Assembly: GCA_030411725.1 (NCBI GenBank)
Contig: MU839827.1
Coordinates: 1,984,001 to 2,048,000, forward strand
Source: Echria macrotheca
Taxonomy: Eukaryota; Ascomycota; Sordariomycetes; Sordariales; Schizotheciaceae
Length of the DNA: 64,000 bases
Direction: 5' to 3'
Positions 37,942-48,179 of the stretch are shown piece after piece; the first letter of the stretch is position 1, and each line of letters opens with the position of its first letter. The position numbers and the translations under genes are program-made. The notes beneath the pieces are model-generated. The model saw only the letters and a program-made list of their open reading frames with translations, was not told the DNA's origin and searched no databases.

Positions 37942-38461
37942 CTACCCCCTCCGCTCAATCTGATTCAACCGCCGAGCACTCTCCGTCTGGTTCCGCGTCC
38001 GCTGCCCCCTAACAGGCAACCCCATCGCGTGTCTCCGTCCTCTATACGTGCCCATATCCCTCAGCCGCGCGATATTGTCCCGCACGACCCGCTTCGCGTC
38101 ATTCTCGATCGTCATGGTCGATAATTCCGCCGTGAGCGCGGTCACCGTCTTGGGCGGGAGGGACCCGATCTTTGCGGTTGGGTGGATCGTGTACTTGGCT
38201 AGGATGCGCCGGGCTGTTTGCGGGCCAAGGGCGTAGAAGGATTCGAGGGCTTTCTGTTGGATTTGGATATATATGTTAGAGATTCGAGCTACACCTATTG
38301 GGGATGAAGGGGACGAGGGAGGAGGGAGAGCATACCCTCACGAGCTTGTGCTCGCCAAAGTTTACGCCTAGGATGAAGACCTACGCACCAGAAGAACAAA
38401 AGGTTAGTGAGGGGGGTTGCGTGGGATTGGCGACTGGTGAGGGAGGGTGAGAAAGTACCAT
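37942..38461 (-). CDS. Mitochondrial small-subunit ribosomal protein uS13m
   Basis: Component of the head of the mitochondrial 37S ribosomal subunit (yeast Sws2). Three coding exons: 38461-38459 (the ATG alone), 38380-38336 and 38253-37942, giving 119 residues, typical of the bacterial S13 family. Exon 2 encodes VFILGVNFGEHKLVR, matching the IxGVNIPxHK start of S13. Exon 3 contains the helix-two-turns-helix region and the signature RLRDMGTYRGRRHAMGLPVRGQRT. There is no separate cleavable presequence; import signals are probably within the basic mature protein. The start codon standing alone in its exon is unusual but is required to reach a Met in frame, and both flanking sites fit GT-AG. Degenerate TTAGGG-like repeats lie about 80-140 bp upstream. 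Confidence 0.92.
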
Positions 38462-38539
38462 CTTGTCTTGCTGGAGTGTCGCGCGTCGAGAGGGGGAAAT
38501 CACCGCTATGGTCCGGCGGATTGGTCCGGCGGATCGCGA

Positions 38540-38602
38540 GGGTTAGAGTTGATGGTTAGATTTGGTGGTTAGGATTAGCGATTGGGGATAAGGGTTAGGG
38601 TT
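38540..38602. promoter_or_regulatory. Cluster of telomere-like TTAGGG motifs
   Basis: Several GGTTAG units at about 13-14 bp spacing, ending with AGGGTTAGGGTT at 38591-38602. On the sense strand of the uS13m gene this reads AACCCTAACCCT, 130-141 bp upstream of its start codon. In ascomycetes such teloboxes mark ribosomal-protein promoters bound by Tbf1-type factors. A cytoplasmic regulator is not implied; the role here is inferred from position and motif. Confidence 0.6.
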
Positions 38603-39686
38603 GTTTCGATGTTCAGCTTCGCGACGTTATCACGCCCAAAAATTTTGCGATTGCGAATTTGCGATGTGGCCGGGAAAAGCTCAGTGATCAGTCCAATTCA
38701 GTGTACGACAGCTGGTGACAGGTGTCGTCCACCTGCCCCTGAGACCCAAGAGTCGGTGACCAATGGTCTACCACCGTAGAACGGCTCATCACCCGATTCC
38801 AATCTGCGCCCTGAAAAGCAAGATACGTTTCTGCAATGGAACATCCATGAGGATACAACCTAATCTGTCTGCATGCGGCGTGTCAAGCCTCAAGCCCGGA
38901 GAAGGTTGGACCCGACTGGCCCGTATCTCCCAAGATGTGCCAGCCTTGGTGACACAAAGATTCAGTACCGTGTAAGAGTAAATAGACTCCTATCAAAGAG
39001 ATCTACAGAGATGCCGTACACATATTTGGCCATCTTCGAAAACATCAATGCCAAGAAACGGCTCAGGACCACGCCATCTCCGTGCAGATATCCTCCCTCG
39101 TAGGATCTTATCTACTGGCTGACAAGGACCAAACCTTCCGGAGGTGATGCTTATGTACATCAAATCTCTCAACACACTGAACACACGGAGACCGAGTGCT
39201 GCAGTAGTATAACTGCCGTTCGAGACCTGCGCAGTAGCATCAACCGCCTGAAGTTGTTCTCGACTGGGCAAACCGAGATAAGAAGCCCAGCCTTGTCAGC
39301 AAGGTTTCAATATTATGCTCAGATCTGTATGCCAGCGCAACCTCGCCTCTCTCAGAAAGTGTACGGAACGCTTACCCATTACGGGTTTCTCGAGATAGGA
39401 TCCTGCGCATCGACAGATGGTACTCTGCATCCTTCCATGATACCATGACCGGTATGTCTGAATGTAGCCGTACAGCCCAAGAGGTCTGGGCCCGAAAGGG
39501 CGGTCCAGGTTGAAACCCCAGATATACGCCATACCTGGCGCGCACGAGCGTAGTCGTAGAGTTTGAGGGATCCAGGTCCAAAAGGGGTTTCCCGGAGTAG
39601 CATAAGTAGCCCGACCCCATCGCCCAGTCGTGGGGTTGGTGGCTGCCCTCATACTCATCTGTCCCATATCTCCATAGCTTGCCAAC
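38603..39686. other. Intergenic between divergent uS13m and orphan gene
   Basis: About 1.1 kb expected to hold the rest of the uS13m promoter and the promoter of the gene at 39687. Short overlapping frames only; nothing recognisable. Confidence 0.5.
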
Positions 39687-41369
39687 ATGGGAGAATTCGT
39701 CAACGGAAGCGAGACAACCGAGATTGTCGAAAATCCCGTCGACAGTGTCAAGTTCTCCCTCTGGGACAACAATGACCACGTCAAGATCCCAGACCTCGAC
39801 ACCATCCACACAGCATCCAACCATATCCCGCCCTACTTCTGGGGCGTCCCCTCCCCCCTGAACGGCCACACACCGGCACCCACCAAGGCAGTCGGATTCC
39901 GAGAGGCCGGTGACATCTTGGGAGACTGTAGCCCGAAACAGTTTGACAAGCTGGTCTGCGAGGCAACCGAGTACATCGAAAAGATCTCTAAGGCTCTGGG
40001 CGAGCCTGAGAACAACGCCTCCAAACACTTGGCTTCCCTCCGGCTCTCGGACGACCTCCAGAAATGGCGCCAAGAGCAGTACGCCCAGGGCAAGGTGCTC
40101 CCCAGCAAGGGGTTTGGCCTGACGCCCGTCGCCCCTGAGATCCTCAAGATGCTGGGAGCAGAGACATGGCCAGGGCCGCTCATTGCCCATGCCACACTCT
40201 GGGGATGCGGCCTGATGGAGCTGCTCATCGGCGGGTATGACGCGCGGACCATGATGTCGAACCTCGTCAACGACACGGCCTTTTATTATGAGCACGCGTA
40301 CCACAAGGTCTTCCCCGGGTTCGATGCCCTCATCGACGGTTCCGTCACTGACCAGTACGCCTTGAACACGCCTGGTGGGGTCGAGCGCAGACTTGCAGTC
40401 GACAGCGGACTTCGGTATATCAAGGCGAAGGTCGCCATGGAGGAAAAGTACAAGGCCAAAATCGGCAACCGGTCGGCCGTCATGGATCGCCGGACCATGC
40501 AGGTCGTGTCTCTCTGCGAGAGCAGCCTCCTTGGCATGGCTGCCGAGGCTCTCGCTCGCGGTTATGACCCCGGGGTTGTTATGACTGGTAATATGCTTGT
40601 CCTAAAAAAATGCTTACGCACCTGATTCTGACATCTTCTAGGGATGGTCTTTAGCTGTCCGACAACAGACGTGGTGGACGTCGGCAGGGACCTTCACAAC
40701 AGCGAGATCATGAACTCGCTGTTGAACACGGCCGACTTCACCGACGACGGCATCGTCACCGAGGAGAAGCTGAGACGCGTGTTCGATGCGTATGCACACG
40801 GCTGTGCGCGCATCTTTCTCGACCACTGGGAGGAACCGACCAGCCGCATGACCGGGCAGCTGTACAAGTGGCATACGCTCAACGACAGGCATCGCTTTTA
40901 TCGCCTCGCCGTGCTGGGATATCCAAAGGCGCGGAAGGTGGCCGCGGCTGACCAGCGCGAGGCCGATTTCGATGAGGTCTTTGACGAGCGATTCCACACG
41001 ACAGGATTTAGCAGACCTCTAGCGTCGGCCTGTGACGGGGGAGATCCATGTGATGCCGTCCGAAAGCTCGCCGACAAGAGCGGTGACAATGCGGGTCTCA
41101 TCCACGATGTCTGGTGGCATCTCGTGACGGGCCCGATGGAGTATGTTGTCGGGGGCGAGATCAAGCCGGAGCGCGAGGACGAGCTGACGGAGAAGCTGGC
41201 GTGGATTCTCGCCTATGCCTTTTCCCAGGGCCTCGTAGTCGAGCTGGCCTGGCTGTGTTCGCATGCGAGCCATCACGCGTGGCAGATCAACTTTATGTTG
41301 GAGGCGGCCATGTTTGGGAGTTTTCTTGATGATGGGTCCTTGATAGGGAGGCTGGACAGAGTGGAGTAG
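39687..41369 (+). CDS. Unrecognised 542-residue protein, possibly terpene-cyclase-like
   Basis: I do not recognise this family. Two exons, 39687-40587 and 40642-41369, joined in phase 1 by a GTAATA donor and CTTCTAG acceptor. The protein is soluble, largely helical in appearance, with no signal peptide or clear membrane span. Visible features: FWGVPSPLNGHTPAPTKAVG near residue 55, a Gly-rich turn WGCGLMELLIGGYDARTMMS near 172-191, and, just after the intron, VDVGRDLHNSEIMN (about 310-323). The last resembles the (N/D)Dxx(S/T)xxxE metal-binding region of class I terpene cyclases in position relative to the C-terminus. A second acidic stretch, TADFTDDG, follows. No DDxxD motif typical of canonical fungal terpene synthases is evident. 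Terpene-cyclase kinship is a weak inference; coding status is well supported by frame and splice signals. Confidence 0.8.
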
Positions 41370-41669
41370 AGTAGTAGAGATTTTTTTCTGATTACATGTG
41401 TTCGTTGCGTTTCACTCAGTATGTTGATTGGTGCGATATACGGAATTTACATGAGCTTGTTGAGGAAAGCGTGATTGAGATGAAACCCTGGTTGAGCAAA
41501 AGGAAGAGAAAGGGCGTGCACGGACCATATATTAACTTTCCACTAACAGAAATCAAGTCGACAAATTCAGACACCACAGCAACACTCAACACAACCCTGG
41601 CAGGGGCTGTGGAATTCCCAATATATCCATCTGAACGCCAACTCCCCGTCACCACGGAACTGGTTTGAC
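41370..41669. other. Short intergenic gap
   Basis: 300 bp between two tandem plus-strand genes, holding the 3' flank of the first and the promoter of the second. Nothing specific seen. Confidence 0.6.
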
Positions 41670-43433
41670 ATGCGACCACCCAAATCTCTCCCCTATGGCG
41701 ACGACTTTTCGTCAGCCGAGGATTATGTGGAAAAGCTACTGGATTTCTGCGCAACTTCCGAACTGCTCCAGTTCTTCTGCGGCGGCGTGCACATCCTGGA
41801 TTTCTTCACCAGCGAACCCGGTCTTTTTGTCACGGGCGTACCCAGGGAATGGCAGTCTTTTCTCCTCGAGACGGATCCCATGCATTTTCTCGATTTCCTC
41901 ATGCGTACTGATCTCGATTCTCTTCCTCCTCCAGGCTCTGCTGGCGCACCGCCCCCCTCTCTCCTCCAGTATGTCAAGGACATCAGGAAATTCTCGCTGG
42001 ACCGGTCCTTCCAACCCAGCAAGCCAAAACTGCCTGTGCTTCCCCGGTCTGTCGCCCTGGGCATGAAAGTCAAGAAAATCCACGAGGTCACGCACTTCTC
42101 CGGATACATTGACAAGCTCTGCGAGGACGTCGCCGAGGCCACTGGAGACACTCCCACCCATCTGGTTGACTTTGGCAGCGGGCAGAACTATCTCGGCCGC
42201 ACTCTGGCGAGCCCGCCATACAATAAGCACATCGTCGCTGTCGAGAGCAAGGAGGCCAACATGGCCGGCGCAAAAGCGCTCGACATCCTGTCCGGTTTCG
42301 CCGAGATGGAGAAGGTGCCGCGGAACAAGCGCATCTACAACACGATTATCCAGACTGTGCCCGAGGACCGTCGCCACGATGAAGAGGCGCTGAAGCAAGC
42401 GGCGCGAAACCTCGGCATGACAGATGACGAGATTGCCACAATCGATCTCAGATCGAGACGGGAGATGCAGGCCATCTACACGGCCGAGGAGGGAAAGGGG
42501 TATATCGAGTATGTCGTCGGCCGGCTAGAGCACGCCGACCTCTCGGGCGTTATCTCGCAGCTCCGTGCGTCTGAGGATGCGGACAGGCCAAAAGATCTTC
42601 GGATGATGGCCGTGTCTATCCATTCCTGCGGAAACTTGTCTCACTACGGGATCCGTTCATTGATAACAAACCCCTGCATGAAGGCTGTCGCCATCGTGGG
42701 TTGCTGTTACAACCTCCTGACGGAAAAACTAACTCCTCCGACGCACAAGCTACCATTTCAGCGGCCAAGCCTCAGGCCAATCAACGCGCGGGTGGCCAGA
42801 GAGTCCTCGAGGGGGGACAGCCAGGGGTTTCCTCTGAGCGACCGGGTGTCGACATACAATGGCCATGGCATCCCTCTCAACATCACGGCGCGGATGATGG
42901 CCTGCCAGGCGCCGCAGAACTGGACGGAGAAGGAAAGCGATTCCTTCTTCACCCGGCATTTCTACCGGGCAGTACTCCAGAGGATCTTCCTCGACAAGGG
43001 TGTCATCTCGCGGGTCTATCATGGCGAGGACGACTCGAGCCCGTTCAACTCGAGCACGAACCCGGTTATCATCGGGTCTCTGCGGAAGCAGTGCTACTCG
43101 TCACTGGGGGCCTACGTCCGGGGGGCTATTGCCAAGCTGACTACAAACGCTGACTTTAGCCAATACAGCGATGTGATAAGGGAGAAGCTGGGCGACATCA
43201 GCGACGACGAGATCGCACGGTATGAGGACGAGTACCGATGTCGGAAGCGGGAGTTGAGCGCGGTATGGAGCTTGATGTCGTTCAGCGCCTGTGTGATCGA
43301 GTCTCTTATCGTGACGGACCGGTGGCTGTTTCTGAGGGAGCACTCCGATATCGTCCGAGACTGCTGGGTGGAGACGGTGTTCGACTACCGCGAGAGCCCG
43401 AGAAACCTTGTCGTCGTGGGTGTCAAGAGATAG
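41670..43433 (+). CDS. METTL25/RRNAD1-family methyltransferase-like protein
   Basis: Predicted S-adenosylmethionine-dependent methyltransferase; substrates of this eukaryotic family are poorly defined. A single exon of 587 residues. The N-terminal ~130 residues are a helical region (EDYVEKLLDFCATSELLQFF). The SAM motif I is VDFGSGQNYLGRTLA at about residue 166, followed by VAVESKEANMAGAKAL with the acidic residue of motif II. Family hallmarks HSCGNLSHYGIRSLI (about 318) and the Cys pair in VGCCYNLLTEKL (about 344) are present, matching the HTCGNL and GCCYN boxes of METTL25 proteins. The C-terminal region includes RVYHGEDDSSPFNSS and ends CWVETVFDYRESPRNLVVVGVK. Length is as expected. No obvious targeting signal. 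Confidence 0.9.
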   Translation: MRPPKSLPYGDDFSSAEDYVEKLLDFCATSELLQFFCGGVHILDFFTSEPGLFVTGVPREWQSFLLETDPMHFLDFLMRTDLDSLPPPGSAGAPPPSLLQYVKDIRKFSLDRSFQPSKPKLPVLPRSVALGMKVKKIHEVTHFSGYIDKLCEDVAEATGDTPTHLVDFGSGQNYLGRTLASPPYNKHIVAVESKEANMAGAKALDILSGFAEMEKVPRNKRIYNTIIQTVPEDRRHDEEALKQAARNLGMTDDEIATIDLRSRREMQAIYTAEEGKGYIEYVVGRLEHADLSGVISQLRASEDADRPKDLRMMAVSIHSCGNLSHYGIRSLITNPCMKAVAIVGCCYNLLTEKLTPPTHKLPFQRPSLRPINARVARESSRGDSQGFPLSDRVSTYNGHGIPLNITARMMACQAPQNWTEKESDSFFTRHFYRAVLQRIFLDKGVISRVYHGEDDSSPFNSSTNPVIIGSLRKQCYSSLGAYVRGAIAKLTTNADFSQYSDVIREKLGDISDDEIARYEDEYRCRKRELSAVWSLMSFSACVIESLIVTDRWLFLREHSDIVRDCWVETVFDYRESPRNLVVVGVKR

Positions 43434-44971
43434 ACGGTGCCGATCGGATGCCGGCCTTGCATGCTGATGCATGTTGTTGACGAGGATCGGAAGCACCACC
43501 TCTCGGGCCGAGGACTGGTGCCGAGCTTCCGATTCAGGAGTGGCCATGCAAGATCTCGAAAGCATCCGCCACCAATGAGGCATGCCATATCGGTGGACTC
43601 GTCGCTTTTGTGGTTTCCAAGATGGCTCTCCCCGAGCTGGCGCTGGCGGCTGATTGTGGGGTTAGACAAGCAGACTTTTGCCATACAATGCACCGAAGGG
43701 ATTCCGAAACCGTGGTGAGGCCATGGGGGTCGCTGGGCAGCCGGATAGACAGAATAGGATAGGCCGGTGGAGGTGGGATGCAGACTACCGGGAAGCTGTC
43801 CGTCATACGTGCCACGGAGAAGCATTGCCAGGGATGCAGTCGGCTACTTGTCAGTGAACAACTGCATCGGGTGTGTTCAGCGCCGCTGAGGACTGAGGAA
43901 GTCCATCTTTTCTCCTTCCACCGGCGTTGAAAGAAAAAAATAAAAAATAAACACACGCGGATACACAAGCCCCAATCAATTGGAACACGCACGGTGACGC
44001 CAGTCGAAGCGAAATCGTCCTCGCCCACGCCCCTGCCGTCCCTCAGGTCCCTTTGTGCCTTCCTGTCCTGCCCGTGGATGCCCCTCCTTCGCATCGGTTC
44101 CCCGCCACGGAACTGTGCAGCAAGACGCATGCGGAGCCCAAAACGTCTTGGCTCGAATTATCCATGATAGTGACGAAGGGTTCGGATAGTGTATCCAGTA
44201 TCAAGAACCCTTTTTCTCTTTCAACTTGAAGCTAGACTAGTCTAAACCCCCGCACTGCGTGCCACACCACACCACACACCACCCAGCACCCACCAAACGG
44301 GGTACCTAGCACCACACCACCACGGCCAGCACCAAGCACAAGCACAAGCATTATCACGTCACAGGTATGATAACTACAGGCCAAGCTACTGCTGCCGCTG
44401 CTCATCTTCTGGGGTAAAAACAAAAACAAGGGTTTGGTTGGAAAGGTTGGGAGGGTGTGCATCCTGTTTCCGGATTTCTCCTTTTATAAATCCACCTCTC
44501 TCTCTGCCTATCTATCTATCTATCCGTCGATCTGACAATTTATCTATTCTGTACCTGCGGAAAAGAGGGCTTTCAACTTCCAAGAGTCTCCCCACCACAC
44601 GTTCCGACTAACACCACCTGGAGTGGCGTCGTCCCCGCAACCCCTCACCTGTTGGTCGTCGATACGTCTCATTTTCTTTATTCACGGATCTCGCGAGATA
44701 CGTTTGGCGTGGTGTGATTCTATCTCAAGAATATCTACGCATTCGGCCTCTTCTGTCTCGCAACGGGATATCTCGTTGATCAACTCTCGGGGATCAATTG
44801 TTTTATATCCGACTCTGACCGAGACAATCCATCACTATTAGCCTTTGAAGACCATACAAACTGAACAAGTAGCCACTCGAAAGGGGCGGGTGAGGAGTGA
44901 GAGGGGCTCCAGGCGAAGCAGGTCACCCTCGGTCGGTTTCTCGGTTTGACCAACATAGAAAAGCGGTCGTC
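43434..44971. other. Intergenic upstream of the CASTOR-like gene
   Basis: About 1.5 kb with the 3' flank of the methyltransferase-like gene and the promoter/leader of the next gene. It contains CACCAC-rich stretches (44261-44350) and CTAT tetranucleotide repeats (about 44507-44526). Short frames on both strands lack domain support. Confidence 0.55.
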
Positions 44972-46203
44972 ATGAACGCGCAGATTTCGTTTCTAGTATG
45001 TCGTTTCCATCTCTAAACCGGGCACATCGCTAATACGAAAAACAGGACGGATCGTTCAGCCTCATCCACATCCCTCTCGCCCTCTACTCCAACGTCCTCC
45101 AGCCCATCCTCCAGGTCCTTCTTCCTCAGTCGTCCCCGTCAGAGTCGGCCCCAGACAGCCACCATGGCTTCCTCAACATCAGCGTTACGCCGCTCGAGTG
45201 CTCCGTCGTGTGCCACACGGTCTGGGCCAAGACGGTCTTCGAGCCCGCCATTGCCCGCCTCCCTGCCCCAACAAAATCAACCAAGACGGTGACAATCTCC
45301 AAAGACTCGTACGCCGTCTTCTCCGTCATCAGCGCGGGCATGGACGCCGCAAGCCGCGTTGTGGACCTCACATCGCCGCTCGCCCTTGCCGGGATCCCTA
45401 TCTTTTTCATCACCACCTACTACTCCGATTTCATCCTCGTCCCGACTAAGGACCGCCAGAGCGTCGTCACGGCCTTGTTGGCAAGAGGGTTCGAGTTCTC
45501 GGAGGAAAACGGGGGGGCGTCTTTTCGTCCTGCTGGCACGGGGACGAGCAGTAGCGGCCCCGGCTCGGCCGCGCACAGTAGGGGCCCGAGCCAGAGCAGC
45601 GAGCCACCTTCGACGCCTCCGCCCTCGAGCGTTGGGGAGCTGCAGACGCGCACGTTTGATATGCTCAAGAAGCGCAGCGTCGCGCCGTTTGTCGAGGAAA
45701 ATCTGGCGCTGGTGCATTGTTCGGGGCGTGATGCCGGTTCCTTCTCGGACCGCCCGTCGCTGGCGCGGAGCCAAACGGGCGGGAGCGGCAACGGGAGGGG
45801 CAGGGGGAAGAGTTGGGTGGACACGGTCGATACCAAGCTGTACGCCGGTGTTGTGTCGGCGCTAGCCTCACAGCCGAGGTTTTTGTCCCTGACGCTCGCG
45901 CAGGATGATCCGCCCTCGCTGCTGCTGGACCGGGAGTTGCTGCATGTATTCGGGGACGCGCTGGTCGGGCCGACCGAGGGGAACTTGGTGCCGATATTTT
46001 TGGATCTGGATAAGCTGCCGCTTGAGGCGACGGGCATCGTGGCGGGCGTGGCGGGACGGTTGGTGCAGGAGATGAGGATGGTGGAGAGTTCCGAGTTGTC
46101 GTATTTGTCGACGGCGCGGGCGGGCGCCGTGATTTTGAGCGGGGAGCAGTCTGTGAAGGCGCTGGAGGTGTTGAAGGAGTCGTTGGAGGGGGGTGGGCGA
46201 TAA
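44972..46203 (+). CDS. CASTOR-like tandem ACT-domain protein
   Basis: Probable cytosolic amino-acid-sensing protein. Two exons, 44972-44995 (eight codons, MNAQISFL) and 45046-46203, giving 393 residues; the 50-nt intron has GTATGT and AACAG. The family shows in the N-terminal ISFLDGSFSLIHIPLALY, then SVTPLECSVVC, and the ACT-type segment GIPIFFITTYYSDFILVPTK, which parallels the ISVLMLSTYQTDFILV region of animal CASTOR proteins. A second ACT-like unit occupies about residues 270-390 (EATGIVAGVAGRLV, then AGAVILSGEQSVKALEVL). A Ser/Gly/Pro-rich linker (about 155-190) separates the halves. Animal CASTOR1 binds arginine and regulates TORC1 through GATOR2; whether the fungal protein does so is unknown. 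Convergent with the IMPACT-like gene. Confidence 0.85.
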
Positions 46204-46737
46204 TCAACGTCAGAGATCATGCGGATTTGACACTCTCAGGATGGGCGGACCAGACGGACAAGACATTAAAATGTTGATAAATCCCACGGCTAATTGTAAA
46301 AAGCCAGATAGACTGTAGCTTCCAAACAGTGCTAGAGCTGCTTTGCCTGTGTACCTGTGTCGCTGATCAACCATCTTTCACTCGGTCCCAGCCTGGCCTT
46401 GAGGATAATTCTTCACGCCAGATGTCTACCCATCTTGCTCCTCCGCATAGACGCGAGCTTCTCAAGATGGCGTCCGAGTCGAGATACTGTATCAACATCC
46501 ATCCACCCTTGCCTCGACCCCCTTTCCACCTCTCCCATCCCCAGCATCCCAGCATCTACTTCCATTTCTTTTTTTCCAACACACGAAGAACTTGAATTCC
46601 CACAACCCCCCCTCCCTTCCCAAATCTACGGCAAGACACTCACATCTCACATAGTCCACCACTCCCCAACAGTCCATATCCATCCATCCCATCCTCCCTC
46701 CCCAGTCCCCTTCCCAGTCCAATCCAAGTCCAACTCC
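46204..46737. other. Convergent 3' flanks
   Basis: Space between the CASTOR-like stop (+) and the IMPACT-like stop (-). The right part is extremely C-rich on the plus strand (CCCTTCC, CCATCC runs), consistent with a purine-rich 3' UTR of the minus-strand gene. No gene seen. Confidence 0.6.
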
Positions 46738-47802
46738 CTACCTCCCCTTCTTCTTCCCCTTCCCCCCAGCCCCAGCACCAGACCCAGTCCCCCTCCCTTC
46801 CTCAGCCCCAGTCCCAGTCCCAGGCACCAACCCGGCCTCAACAAAAGCCCCCCTCGCAGCAAGATTAATCAGCGCAAACCGCCTCGGCCCCAACTTCAGT
46901 CCACCATACCACCGACTCACGACCACCATGACATCCCAGATCTCCATGACCTGCATCAGATGCAACAGCCTCGACCCGGCCGCCGTCTCGCCGTCGTCGT
47001 CGCAGTCCTGGTACACAACCCCATTCTGCCCTCCCGGGCCGCGGATGCGCCAGGCTGATATATTATGCGTCGCTTGCCTCGCGCGCTTGTCGGTTGACAA
47101 TAAATGGGAGAGATAGAACTGGGCCTGGGCGGGGGATGTGACGGGGGCGCAGCGGGCGAGGAAGGTTGATTTCTGTTCTGTTATGGGAGGGGACAAAATC
47201 CACGGCGGTTCGAGCCCCCCTAGTTCTTGTTCTGGTTTTGGTTCTGGTTCTTGCCGTCTGGTGGTGTGTTGTTGTTGTTGCCCCATCTCTCCGGGATCCG
47301 TTCCACCACCACCACCACCCCCGACATCAGCACCAGCACCAGCTCCGACAAGACCATCGCCATCCTCCTCCTCACCGGAACCACCACCACCACCACCGGT
47401 ACCACTCCCAAATAACTCGCCCACCCTCTCCAAAGCATCAAACAAACACACCTCCCCAGGGACAAAGACATCCCCCAGCGCAGCAACGAATAAATCCATC
47501 TCCCGCGCTGCATCGCCCTTTCTTACACTCCCACTCCCACTTCCACCCCCTCCACCCCCTCCACCCCCCACAGTCCCAGAACTCAAAGACAAATACCCCA
47601 AAGTCCCAACAACAACAGGCGGAACATCAGGATATCCCTCGGGAAACCGCAACCTCAGACTACTCCTCTTCTTTTTGTTCTGGTCATTTTGAGAGGCTGG
47701 TAACGTGAGGATATACTCCTGCGGAGTATCGGACTGGGTGAGTGTGCCGTCGCCATAGATCGAATTGATGGCTTCGACTTCGTCCGAGAGTGCTTCTGAC
47801 AT
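46738..47802 (-). CDS. IMPACT/Yih1 homologue (RWD plus UPF0029 domains)
   Basis: Likely regulator of the general amino-acid control pathway: yeast Yih1 and mammalian IMPACT bind Gcn1 and restrain activation of the eIF2-alpha kinase Gcn2. A single exon, 354 residues. The RWD domain occupies about residues 1-115 and begins SEALSDEVEAINSIYGDGTL, with FPEGYPDVPPVV as the RWD YPx3P-type motif. A Gly/Glu-rich, very low-complexity insert lies at about 120-190. The UPF0029/IMPACT domain (about 215-325) holds FLARCAPVTSPAQAQFYLS, DCDDDGETAAGSRLLHLM and VVVSRWYGGLKLGPRRFALI, the family signature. The Lys/Gly-rich tail ends KGKKKGR. The start codon lies only about 220 bp from the transposon edge at 48021, so its promoter may abut the repeat. 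Gly tracts are encoded by CCA repeats and may vary in length. Confidence 0.92.
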   Translation of the reverse strand: MSEALSDEVEAINSIYGDGTLTQSDTPQEYILTLPASQNDQNKKKRSSLRLRFPEGYPDVPPVVVGTLGYLSLSSGTVGGGGGGGGGSGSGSVRKGDAAREMDLFVAALGDVFVPGEVCLFDALERVGELFGSGTGGGGGGSGEEEDGDGLVGAGAGADVGGGGGGGTDPGEMGQQQQHTTRRQEPEPKPEQELGGLEPPWILSPPITEQKSTFLARCAPVTSPAQAQFYLSHLLSTDKRARQATHNISAWRIRGPGGQNGVVYQDCDDDGETAAGSRLLHLMQVMEIWDVMVVVSRWYGGLKLGPRRFALINLAARGAFVEAGLVPGTGTGAEEGRGTGSGAGAGGKGKKKGR

Positions 47803-48020
47803 TTTTTTTTTTTTTGGTCCTTTCTCCCTTTTCCCTTTTTCTTTATTTCCTAATTTTTTTGTCTTTCTTCGTGATGTTTTTGCTTGATATTTTCTCTCTG
47901 AGTGAACGCTAGATAAGATTGGTTGAGATGGAAGAGATGGTGGTCGATGTCGACAGCTAGGTTGGTTGTAAAAGTGTCAGGTTGTTTGTGAGATGGTGCT
48001 TGGAACGCTGCTGTAGACTG

Positions 48021-48073
48021 CTGTGATGTGACATTCGAACGGTCGTGTGGATCCACACGCGCTAAAACGGGTC
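48021..48073. repeat. Left terminal inverted repeat
   Basis: Begins CTGTGATGTGACATTCGAAC. Its first 28 nt match the reverse complement of 52591-52618 with one mismatch. It continues into GGATCCACACGCGCTAAAAC, which recurs inverted at about 52047-52069. Confidence 0.85.
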
Positions 48074-48179
48074 CGGGCACACCGCCAGATGCCTGACTGC
48101 CAGACCACCAGATAAGCTATTACCACCAGATTTTTGCTATCTAAAGCCCATTTTCCACTATCGCGCACCCGGAAATCTA

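Noticed and set aside
39687..43433. Secondary-metabolite cluster (orphan cyclase-like plus methyltransferase)
   Set aside because: The methyltransferase is a conserved METTL25-type housekeeping protein, and there is no oxidase, transporter or synthase beside it.
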